From the NCBI GenBank assembly GCA_003477345.1, contig DMTG01000033.1, positions 1-8,137 of the forward strand: a stretch of 8,137 nt of DNA, in the 5' to 3' direction. Below the pieces are notes generated by a model. The model made no database searches, was not told the origin of the DNA, and was given only the letters and a program-made list of their open reading frames with translations. Positions 1 to 6,044 of the stretch are shown here, piece after piece. Every line of letters starts with the position of its first letter. Within the stretch, counting starts at the first letter, position 1. Position numbers and translations under genes: made by a program. The DNA comes from Succinivibrionaceae bacterium. Lineage in GTDB: Bacteria > Pseudomonadota > Gammaproteobacteria > Enterobacterales > Succinivibrionaceae.

Positions 1-140
1 CTTTGCAGAGTCTCACAGTATTTATTAGTTCTATATTGATGGCATATTTTTGGTCAAACCTTAAAAACGGACTCAGAAACCTGCCATTCATCTTCATACA
101 CTATATGCAAAAGAAACTTCCAGCTGATAAAATTATCTTC

Positions 141-1448
141 ATGACTGAAGATACTGATAACCCCAAATACGAGCACGTATATGTTCTTGTTGACTGCAAT
201 AATTTTTTTGCTTCCTGCGAAAGGCTTGTCAATCCTGAATACCGCAATGTGCCTATAGTCGTACTTTCCAATAACGACGGGTGTATTGTAGCCAGATCAA
301 ATGAAGCCAAAGCCTTAGGGATCAAAATGGGGATCCCCTATTTTCAGGTTCAGGATCTGATCAAGAAAAATCATGTAAAGGTTTTTTCCTCCAATTTTGA
401 CCTTTACCTGGACATTTCATCCAGAGTTATGCGGGCCCTGGCTTCTATCAGTCCTAACGTCATTCCCTATTCTGTAGATGAAGCTTTCATCAAATTTGAC
501 TCACTGACTGAAGAGCAGGCGCTGGATTTTGGATTTCAGGTTAAACGCTTTATAAAAAGCAATATCGGTATCTCAGTCGGCGTTGGAATCGCTCAAAGCA
601 AAACCCTAGCAAAAATTGCAAGCCATCATGCCAAAAAGCACGCTGACACGGCGGGGGTATATTCTCTTCTTAATCTGTTCAATCGCGACAAAATATTAAG
701 AAATACCCCCATAAGTGATGTCTGGGGTGTGGGTAGAAGAATGAATGCCCATCTTACAGAAAACAGAATAACTACCGCCTATGAGCTTGCACAGTGCGAT
801 CCTGAAATCATGCGCAGACATTACTCCATTGTGCTTGCCAGAACAATTATGGAATTAAATGCTCAGGATGCCATTAGCGATGATAACAGCCGAGAGAATC
901 AGCAACAGATTATGTATTCCAGAACCTTTAAGGATAAACTTTCTGATATTAAAGATATTGAAGAAGCTGTAGCCAACTATGCAGCGCAGACTGCTCAGCA
1001 GTTAAGATCTCATCAGCTGTACTGCTCTACAGTATCAGTATTTTTAAGAACCCCCAGCCACGGTTCGCTCCCTAAATATGAGAACAGTATCTGTCTAAAG
1101 CTGTCCATACCTACGATAGATACCCGCGATATCATCAAAGCTGCCAGTGAAGGCCTGCATCAGATTTTTAAAAAAGGCTATCACTATATGTCAGCAGGTG
1201 TCTGCTTAGGCGGTCTTACTGCAAACAAAATCGCGCAAAGTGATTTATTCTCCTATACCCCGGATGATGAGACTATCGAACGCGGAGAAAAACTTATGGA
1301 GGCTATGGATAATCTGAACACGATCCATCCGCAGTCCATCAGTGTGTCCGCGCAGGGGCACTTCGCCAGAGATAAAAAATTCACAGATCCGAAGCACAGA
1401 TCGCAGTTTTACACAATTTATGTAAACGGTTCCCCTATTGCATATTAA
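141..1448 (+). CDS. umuC: UmuC-type Y-family DNA polymerase (polymerase V catalytic subunit)
   Basis: Predicted 435-residue translesion polymerase that copies past damaged template bases, normally as a complex with processed UmuD and the sliding clamp. What is seen: the palm motif VDCNNFFASCER near residues 17-28 with the metal-binding Asp18, the UmuC signature VVLSNNDGCIVARS at about 40-53, the catalytic SVDEA with Asp113/Glu114, GVGIAQSKTLAKIA at 147-160, DVWGVGRR in the helix-hairpin-helix region at 193-200, and a UmuC-type C-terminal domain. QSDLF at 366-370 resembles the clamp-binding motif of UmuC. Length fits the family (about 420-440). The frame stays open to the left edge, with in-frame ATGs at 39 and 105. 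I chose 141 because homology begins 14 residues later and the upstream translation resembles nothing in the family; no candidate start has a clear ribosome binding site. No LexA-type box (CTGT-N8-ACAG) and no umuD are visible in the 140 bases upstream. The family assignment is firm, the start is not. Confidence 0.94.
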   Translation: MTEDTDNPKYEHVYVLVDCNNFFASCERLVNPEYRNVPIVVLSNNDGCIVARSNEAKALGIKMGIPYFQVQDLIKKNHVKVFSSNFDLYLDISSRVMRALASISPNVIPYSVDEAFIKFDSLTEEQALDFGFQVKRFIKSNIGISVGVGIAQSKTLAKIASHHAKKHADTAGVYSLLNLFNRDKILRNTPISDVWGVGRRMNAHLTENRITTAYELAQCDPEIMRRHYSIVLARTIMELNAQDAISDDNSRENQQQIMYSRTFKDKLSDIKDIEEAVANYAAQTAQQLRSHQLYCSTVSVFLRTPSHGSLPKYENSICLKLSIPTIDTRDIIKAASEGLHQIFKKGYHYMSAGVCLGGLTANKIAQSDLFSYTPDDETIERGEKLMEAMDNLNTIHPQSISVSAQGHFARDKKFTDPKHRSQFYTIYVNGSPIAY

Positions 1449-1529
1449 ACTACTAAAGATAAAAAAAGCTTTGTCTTTTTAATATAAAACATAATAAAAA
1501 TAATAAACTCGCAAGCACAAGGAATAAGT

Positions 1530-1871
1530 ATGATACTGGACACCAAACAGGCGCTTTCGGTTATGCTTAATGCTCTGGATCCGGAAAAAGAGATCACAGA
1601 GCAGCTAAATAATCCGACTCTAAGCACTAAGCAGCATAAAAAGCTTGAACTGTTTTTAAAAGAAGAACTGCAGAAAGCTCAGAGAGCCGAGATTCCTCTA
1701 GGTATTGATCAGGGAAGCTGTCTTACATTGGAAGATGCCTATCTGGTAAGACAACGCTACATATCTGGGGTCTGCAAAAGACTGGATTTCACAGAAACCT
1801 TATATAGAATGGCAGAGCTGAGTTTATTCGGCATTGTAATAGTGTCTACAGTCCTCTGCATAATGCCTTAA
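1530..1871 (+). CDS. Hypothetical small protein with hydrophobic C-terminal tail
   Basis: I do not recognise this 113-residue protein. The start is well supported: an AAGGAA ribosome binding site at 1519-1524 lies 5 bases before the ATG. The first 80 or so residues are hydrophilic and predicted helical, with a charged stretch (KQHKKLELFLKEELQKAQRAE) at about 34-54. The last 17 residues (from about 97) are almost entirely hydrophobic, LSLFGIVIVSTVLCIMP, which could be a tail anchor or the core of a helical fold; three residues of the preceding RMAEL are polar or charged. It follows umuC by 81 bases on the same strand and may be cotranscribed. It is not ZapA, which often precedes 6S RNA in gammaproteobacteria: the ZapA sequence pattern is absent. 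A truncated member of a larger family cannot be excluded. Confidence 0.65.
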   Translation: MILDTKQALSVMLNALDPEKEITEQLNNPTLSTKQHKKLELFLKEELQKAQRAEIPLGIDQGSCLTLEDAYLVRQRYISGVCKRLDFTETLYRMAELSLFGIVIVSTVLCIMP

Positions 1872-2041
1872 TCTTAACTTTTACCTTAAATACAAAGGGT
1901 TATTTAATTTTACAAGCAAATGTTAAGCGGCATTTGATGATTTGTGCTAAAATACATGGTTTAACTTGATTGTATTGTATTGAAAAATTTAGATAAATTT
2001 TTGCAGATACTGTGATTTATATTTGCCAAGCGGTCTTGGAT

Positions 2042-2070
2042 TTGTTAAAGTGTACTCAGGGTATTAAGTT
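2042..2070 (+). promoter_or_regulatory. Possible sigma70 promoter of the 6S RNA gene
   Basis: TTGTTA at 2042-2047 (4 of 6 matches to the -35 consensus) is followed after 17 bases by TAAGTT at 2065-2070, a weak -10 element. This would start transcription near 2077, one base from the 5' end inferred from the closing stem of the RNA. The position is convincing, the -10 sequence is not. TATCCT at 2070-2075 is an alternative -10, but it would start the RNA inside the stem. Confidence 0.35.
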
Positions 2071-2077
2071 ATCCTAA

Positions 2078-2264
2078 AGTTAACCCTGGGGCGCAATCCA
2101 GCTGCTTCCCACCCTGAGCCGATAATACTAAGACTTTGGCGTCTTCTTGTTAAAGGTGTGTGAATTCGTTTTTACGAAATTCCCTAATTTTAACACCGAT
2201 GCCTAACTTGAACACACTGGTTCAAGGAGTCATGAACGGCAGATACGCTTTCGGGGCCTTAACT
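2078..2264 (+). ncRNA. ssrS: 6S RNA
   Basis: 6S RNA mimics an open promoter, binds sigma70 RNA polymerase holoenzyme and dampens transcription in stationary phase. Evidence comes from recalled similarity to E. coli 6S RNA plus folding by eye. The conserved CCCTGAGCCGATA lies at 2112-2124, followed by a TTTGGCG segment matching the GTGGCG region. On the 3' side CTTGAAC (2207-2213) and GTTCAAG (2220-2226) form the typical 7-bp hairpin of the central bubble. AGTTAA (2078-2083) pairs with TTAACT (2259-2264), and the stem continues as CCCTGGGG (2084-2091) with TTTCGGGG (2249-2256, G-U pairs included). The apical stem is GAATTCGT (2162-2169) against ACGAAATTC (2174-2182), supported by GGTGT (2155-2159) with ACACC (2193-2197). 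The length of about 187 nt is close to the E. coli 184 nt, and the conserved motif starts 34 nt from the 5' end in both. By analogy, product-RNA synthesis would start opposite about U2123. Ends are accurate to a few bases. No downstream terminator is evident, consistent with 3' processing. Confidence 0.9.
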
Positions 2265-3032
2265 GTTCCTCTGATGATTCCCTTCATTTATACGCAAAAT
2301 TACCAATTTACATGAATAACAACAAGTTGGTAAGACAAAAATTTTTTTTAGCTTCCATTTAGGCAGCCTTTGCAGATTGCCCATCTTCTCTTTATGACTG
2401 ACTTTTAAAGCTGCTCGTGAAAAGATATCTGGCATGATCTCTGCAATTTCTGAAAAAGAAGGAGCGTTTTCACCTAACAGATCGCCAAACAGCGCGAGCT
2501 CTATAAAAGGAGAAAACAGCATAATACGCAGTACCGCTTCTTCCTTGGATGTAAGGTTAAAATCCTTTAAAACCAAATGCCATACATCGCTGAGCATATC
2601 CGTAAATTCATCTTTCCAGATTCTCGTTATATCGGGATATTCTCGGGATTCTGACACAATAAAGGCAAGAAGCCTGTTAATGGATGGTTCTGAAAAAAAG
2701 GATGCCAGCAGTTCTAAAAATCTGTTTAACCTTGTCTGCAGATTTTTTTCAGAAAGAAAATCTTTCTGAATTAAAGTTTCAATATGATCTGTAAGCAGCT
2801 TCCTCACCACTGCCAGCATGAGATCTTCTTTGGTTTTATAGTAGAGATATATGGTGCTTCTGGCAAGATTACCCTGCTTTGCGATCTCGACAAAGTTTAA
2901 TGCCTGATACCCATCTTTTACAAAGATATTCACTGCACAGTCAAGTATTTCACTTCCCCTTGTATCTTTACGTCTGATCCTTGCGGCAGGCTGTGCTGTT
3001 TGAACTTTGGAATTCTCACTTTTGGATTTCAT
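2259..3032 (-). CDS. TetR-family transcriptional regulator
   Basis: A 257-residue DNA-binding repressor of the TetR type. The N-terminal helix-turn-helix domain spans about 24-70: RGSEILDCAVNIFVKDGYQALNFVEIAKQGNLARSTIYLYYKTKEDL, the usual order of helix 1, the scaffold helix, the recognition helix (ARSTIYLYY) and KED. The remainder to about residue 211 is a helical ligand-binding and dimerisation domain rich in Phe and Leu; the ligand cannot be told from sequence. The last 40 or so residues, including a Cys-rich TCCYSCK, go beyond the usual 190-220 residues of the family and read like translated non-coding DNA. The stop codon at 2259-2261 falls within the 3' arm of the 6S RNA closing stem. 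No Shine-Dalgarno sequence is apparent before the ATG, though it is the only sensible start. No divergent partner gene is adjacent, so the regulated target is unknown; self-regulation is plausible. Confidence 0.92.
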   Translation of the reverse strand: MKSKSENSKVQTAQPAARIRRKDTRGSEILDCAVNIFVKDGYQALNFVEIAKQGNLARSTIYLYYKTKEDLMLAVVRKLLTDHIETLIQKDFLSEKNLQTRLNRFLELLASFFSEPSINRLLAFIVSESREYPDITRIWKDEFTDMLSDVWHLVLKDFNLTSKEEAVLRIMLFSPFIELALFGDLLGENAPSFSEIAEIMPDIFSRAALKVSHKEKMGNLQRLPKWKLKKIFVLPTCCYSCKLVILRINEGNHQRNS

Positions 3033-3097
3033 TTGTAGTTTTTATTATGTAACCAGAAGAAATAAGCGAAATTAGTCTTGGTATTGATTTTATAAGG

Positions 3098-3126
3098 AAT
3101 ATATCAGATTTTACTTTACTTTTAAA
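3098..3126 (-). promoter_or_regulatory. Candidate promoter of the TetR gene
   Basis: Read on the minus strand, TGATATATT forms an extended -10 element (hexamer TATATT at 3098-3103). A weak -35, TTTAAA at 3121-3126, lies 17 bases upstream. Transcription would start near 3091, giving a leader of about 59 nt. The region is very AT-rich, so chance matches are likely. Confidence 0.35.
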
Positions 3127-3133
3127 ATTAAAA

Positions 3134-3169
3134 AATACCTCAGTCATGCATCAAATCACTAGAGGTATT
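3134..3169 (-). repeat. Perfect 8-bp inverted repeat: second terminator or operator
   Basis: AATACCTC (3134-3141) and GAGGTATT (3162-3169) are perfect inverted copies separated by 20 bases. On the minus strand the second arm runs directly into a TTTTTT tract, so it could work as a second intrinsic terminator behind the 3262-3939 gene. It also sits just upstream of the candidate TetR promoter and could be an operator. The long loop makes it a mediocre terminator; the sequence alone does not settle the role. Confidence 0.4.
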
Positions 3170-3212
3170 AGAGGACGATAAACCTGGTAGAAAAAAAGTA
3201 TCCTGGCTATTC

Positions 3213-3251
3213 AAAAAAAATACAGAAGCTCTATAGCTTCCGTACTTTTTT
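3213..3251 (-). terminator. Intrinsic terminator of the OB-fold/binding-protein unit
   Basis: The hairpin at 3221-3244 has arms TACAGAAGC and GCTTCCGTA (one A-C mismatch) around a TCTATA loop. On the minus strand it is followed by eight T (3213-3220), and on the plus strand by six T after one C. It lies 18 bases past the stop codon of the 3262-3939 gene. The minus-strand function is clear, and it could also stop plus-strand transcripts. Confidence 0.85.
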
Positions 3252-3261
3252 ATCGATTGTC

Positions 3262-3939
3262 TTAAGCAAAAGTATCTAAGATCTTACCGTCGACAATCTC
3301 CATTCGAAGCTCTTCACTAACTCCGACAATATTGCCTGAGATTGAAACAATGTCATCTTTATTCAGATGCTTGGCAGACTCGATGCTTTGATCATCCAGA
3401 TAAATATATACATTAAACAGACCTAACGGATCGCCTTCAAGCTCCACTACAGTCTTGCCGGTAATAGAATCTTTTTTAATGAGATTTACTGTGCCAACTA
3501 TGACAAACTGCTTATTTTTATAGCTCTCATCAGCCGACTGCGCATCCTCTTCATAGCTTCTCATAAGCTCATAGGCGCGGATCACCGGAATTCCATCATA
3601 GTTGTCAGGAACCTTTTTAATTCGCGAATTTTTTGTGGTACCGAGGCTTACGATCTTGCCTAGCTCATCATCCATCTTCTCAATGGTTGCTCTGACGCCG
3701 AGCCAGGCTGCAAATTCAGGCAGGGTCTTGGTTAAATATTTATCATGAATTTTAACGCCTTCATAGCATTTGGTGAGTTCTTTCTCTGTAATTGGCTTTA
3801 CATAATTACTGCCTGATGACAGTTTTATACGGTCAATGCACGGTCTTACGCTTTCATCCATACCGTCAATTGCCGCAAATGAAGATGTACTTACAAATGC
3901 AGCAAGAAGACCTATTCCTAACTTTTGGTGTAATTTCAT
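3262..3939 (-). CDS. Exported tRNA_anti-like OB-fold protein (paralogue B)
   Basis: A 225-residue protein of unknown function, probably periplasmic. The N-terminal signal peptide has a basic start (MKLHQK), a hydrophobic core (LGIGLLAAFV) and a likely cleavage after SFA or FAA near residue 23; there is no lipobox. Residues 30-95 form a helical segment with RPCIDRIK (Cys34) and ELTKCYE (Cys58), likely to form a disulfide. From about 118 to the end it matches the tRNA_anti-like OB-fold pattern: AYELMRSYEEDAQSADESYKNKQFVIVGTV, then alternating beta strands ending in DIVSISGNIVGVSEELRMEI. Such domains occur in exported bacterial proteins of unknown role, so nucleic-acid binding should not be assumed. 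The start is supported by AAGGGA about 9 bases upstream of the ATG. It is the last gene of the unit, 76 bases after the binding protein, and clearly resembles the 5110-5799 protein. Confidence 0.88.
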   Translation of the reverse strand: MKLHQKLGIGLLAAFVSTSSFAAIDGMDESVRPCIDRIKLSSGSNYVKPITEKELTKCYEGVKIHDKYLTKTLPEFAAWLGVRATIEKMDDELGKIVSLGTTKNSRIKKVPDNYDGIPVIRAYELMRSYEEDAQSADESYKNKQFVIVGTVNLIKKDSITGKTVVELEGDPLGLFNVYIYLDDQSIESAKHLNKDDIVSISGNIVGVSEELRMEIVDGKILDTFA

Positions 3940-4015
3940 AACTAATTATCCCTTATAACAATTTTAGCAATCTGTTTTTAATCTTGTTTCTTGGTTAATT
4001 CGTAGTACTTCTTAG

Positions 4016-5083
4016 CTAAGAACAGTATTTGTTATTTACATATTTTGCATGCTTCAGTCTTTCAGATATGTCAAAGTGCATTACACCCTTCAGTACGAAG
4101 GTTTTGGTAATTTCTAAATTCAGTTTCTGAATATCACTTCTGCCATTGCCTCTTGCAAATAGTGCAAGCTGTTCATCATAGGCATATAACTTGTGTTTTT
4201 CTATATCAGCTTTGAGCACATCATCAGGATAAGCATCCATTGAATGTGACTCTGAATTCTCTTTTACGAATTTTTTATATAAAGGAAGTAGTGTGTCTAT
4301 TCCTTTCTTGTTCTGATAGTCAACTGCTCTCATATATACAGCAAGAAACTTGGCTACAGCCTGTGGATGTTCTGCGCCAAAATTCACGTCTACAATAAAG
4401 TTAACAGGTACAGAGCAGCCCATTTCGGCAAGATCAGCAACCTTTTTATAATTCTTGAATTCGGCTTCGCTAGACTCAGGGGACCAGATGTCCATAATAT
4501 CGCCACGACCTGTATCCATGGTTTCTACTGCATTGAAGCAGTTCATGTTTTTAACTGTTACATCGGTAAAACCAAGATAAAACGCATCCAACCATTTTGC
4601 TAAAAGGTAAGAGCATGAGGACATGCGTTTAACAAAAATTTCTTTGCCCTTGATAGTCTCAGGACTTCCGTAAACCTCAGGAAAGTCTTCATTCCAGCCT
4701 TTTGTTTTGAGAATTTCACTGTCAGCTCTTACAAAGATTTCATTTGCTTTAGACTCCTCATTAGCAACAGCTACAATCTCTGCATCTGGCGAATTGCAGG
4801 CAACTATTGAAGGAATTGCACCAATGGCTGTTATATTAAATCTGTTCTCATCTGCCTTATGTTCAGAAACGATATCAATACCGGAATCTTCTGTAACGCT
4901 GAGATCAATATTAAGTCCGACATCTTTATCCCAGCATTTTTCATGTGACATCCACACCAGAAAGGTTTCATGCTCAAGCATCATACGTGCTTTAATAGAA
5001 TCCGTATGGTTAACAGCGTAAGATGATAATGGCAGACTTAATCCTGCAAGCATTAAAATCAATTTCTTAAACATATTAAACAT
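4016..5083 (-). CDS. Periplasmic SsuA/THI5-like substrate-binding protein
   Basis: A 355-residue secreted solute-binding protein of the type II periplasmic fold used by nitrate/sulfonate/taurine and pyrimidine-precursor ABC importers. A signal peptide (MFNMFKKLILMLAGLSLPLSSYA) precedes the mature chain and there is no lipobox cysteine. Family-like features are WMSHEKCWDKDVGLNIDL at about 44-61, the INALPAG-equivalent stretch FNITAIGAIPSIVAC at 82-96, FVRADSEILKTKGWNEDFPEVYG at 117-139 followed by SPETIKGKEIFV, the hinge-side GRGDIMDIWSP at 192-202, and HPQAVAKFLAVYMRAVDY at 239-256. Six cysteines (about 50, 96, 157, 182, 223, 354) are unusual for such a protein and suggest disulfides. An in-frame TTG precedes the ATG at 5083 and another ATG lies at 5074; none has a ribosome binding site, so coupling to the gene 26 bases upstream is likely. 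No permease or ATPase gene is present in the window. The ligand is unknown. Confidence 0.88.
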   Translation of the reverse strand: MFNMFKKLILMLAGLSLPLSSYAVNHTDSIKARMMLEHETFLVWMSHEKCWDKDVGLNIDLSVTEDSGIDIVSEHKADENRFNITAIGAIPSIVACNSPDAEIVAVANEESKANEIFVRADSEILKTKGWNEDFPEVYGSPETIKGKEIFVKRMSSCSYLLAKWLDAFYLGFTDVTVKNMNCFNAVETMDTGRGDIMDIWSPESSEAEFKNYKKVADLAEMGCSVPVNFIVDVNFGAEHPQAVAKFLAVYMRAVDYQNKKGIDTLLPLYKKFVKENSESHSMDAYPDDVLKADIEKHKLYAYDEQLALFARGNGRSDIQKLNLEITKTFVLKGVMHFDISERLKHAKYVNNKYCS

Positions 5084-5109
5084 CAAATTTATACAACAAA
5101 ACTGTTACA

Positions 5110-5799
5110 TTACCTACGAGCTAAAGAAGCTTCGTCGATATCGATTCCTGCGCCAAACTCCGCAACTCCGATAACAATACCTCTTACTTTCACCCATTCA
5201 CCTTTTTTAAGAGACATTGCCTTATTTTCATAAGAACGTTTGATATTGGCAGCGATATTGAAAATGCCTACATTATCGGCTTTGATTTCGACAATCACAT
5301 GCCCATAGCCTATATCTCGCCTGATATTGCTGACTTCACCTACAACAGTAATCATCTTGTCTTTATACATACTGTCGGCTTTGAGCTCATTGTTTTCATA
5401 TTGACGCATCAGTTCAAAAGCTGAAATTTCTATAATGGATGAGGAAGATGAAGAACTCTCATTATTGTTTTGTGGTTCAGTTTTAGTGGTTGGTTTTGAA
5501 ATTCCGAGATTTTCTTTCATTTGCTCAATTGAAGCATTAACTCCAATCAGGCAGGAATACTCAGCAAAAGAACGACCATCAAAATTTTTGCTTTTACTGA
5601 AGTTCAAGTAACACTGTTTTAATTCTTCGTCAGAAATTCTTTCACCAGAACTGTTATTCAGAAAGGCTTTTACTTTCTCGATGCAGGGTCTGTTTGCCGG
5701 ATGATCAATATTTTCTATAGCATTAACGATGTTAAAAGCAAACAAAGCAGATGCAACAATCGCAAATCTAGAAAAATACCTAGAAAATTTATGTGTCAT
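5110..5799 (-). CDS. Exported tRNA_anti-like OB-fold protein (paralogue A)
   Basis: A 229-residue protein of unknown function, probably periplasmic. I place the start at the ATG at 5799 because AGGTGG, 6-11 bases upstream, is a good ribosome binding site; an in-frame GTG at 5808 would add three residues. Counting from the ATG, the signal peptide MTHKFSRYFSRFAIVASALFAFNIVNA is followed by RPCIEKVK (Cys39) and EELKQCYL (Cys63), the same pair as in the 3262-3939 protein, plus an extra Cys83. A low-complexity Asn/Ser linker (NNNESSSSSSS) at about 111-121 separates this part from an OB-fold domain, SAFELMRQYENNELKADSMYKDKMITVVGEV and on to the C-terminus. It is the first gene of the unit, and its TAA is 26 bases from the ATG of the binding-protein gene. 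Its role is not inferable beyond export and likely partnership with the binding protein. Confidence 0.88.
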   Translation of the reverse strand: MTHKFSRYFSRFAIVASALFAFNIVNAIENIDHPANRPCIEKVKAFLNNSSGERISDEELKQCYLNFSKSKNFDGRSFAEYSCLIGVNASIEQMKENLGISKPTTKTEPQNNNESSSSSSSIIEISAFELMRQYENNELKADSMYKDKMITVVGEVSNIRRDIGYGHVIVEIKADNVGIFNIAANIKRSYENKAMSLKKGEWVKVRGIVIGVAEFGAGIDIDEASLARR

Positions 5800-5920
5800 A
5801 CCACCCACCTATTCTCTGTTGGTTTAGAGCTTGATTAACTAACAAAGGTTGTAAAAATAAATTACATTTTTTTTTTATAATTTTAGATTGCCAGTCAGAA
5901 AAATAATGCGAGAAAGATTG

Positions 5921-5948
5921 CTTATATAAAAAAAAGATTGATTGTTAA
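5921..5948 (-). promoter_or_regulatory. Promoter of the OB-fold / binding-protein / OB-fold unit
   Basis: On the minus strand TTAACA (5943-5948, 5 of 6 to the -35 consensus) and TATAAG (5921-5926, 5 of 6 to the -10 consensus) are 16 bases apart. Transcription would begin near 5914 and leave a leader of about 115 nt before the ATG at 5799. The position just past the chemoreceptor terminator fits an independent transcription unit. Confidence 0.55.
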
Positions 5949-5990
5949 GATAAAATTATTCTGTTTTTTTGAACTTGCTATCAGTTTTAT

Positions 5991-6015
5991 AAAAAAATGC
6001 CTGGATAACCAGGCA
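5991..6015 (-). terminator. Intrinsic terminator of the chemoreceptor gene
   Basis: A perfect 7-bp stem TGCCTGG (5998-6004) / CCAGGCA (6009-6015) with an ATAA tetraloop is followed on the minus strand by seven T (5991-5997). It lies 29 bases beyond the chemoreceptor stop codon and separates that gene from the downstream unit. Confidence 0.92.
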
Positions 6016-6044
6016 CTGAATAAGGATCTGAACTTTTTTATGTT

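Noticed and set aside
1455..1478. AT-rich hairpin AAAGAT / GTCTTT followed by T residues after umuC
   Set aside because: Only one or two G-C pairs and a 12-base loop; too weak to call a terminator, and readthrough into the 1530-1871 gene is plausible.
1917..1936. CAAATG / CATTTG hairpin after the small plus-strand gene
   Set aside because: A 6-bp AT-rich stem with no T tract after it; not a credible terminator and no other role is visible.
2434..2769. Plus-strand open frame of 111 codons opposite the TetR gene
   Set aside because: Ser-rich shadow translation of a convincing TetR coding sequence on the other strand.
4367..5021. Plus-strand open frames opposite the binding-protein gene
   Set aside because: They are antisense shadows of a gene with clear signal peptide and family motifs, and their products show no recognisable domains.
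5439..5470. Serine/asparagine codon run that might be a microsatellite or phase-variable tract
   Set aside because: The Ser codons are mixed rather than one repeated unit, so slippage is unlikely; it reads as a flexible linker between the two parts of the protein.
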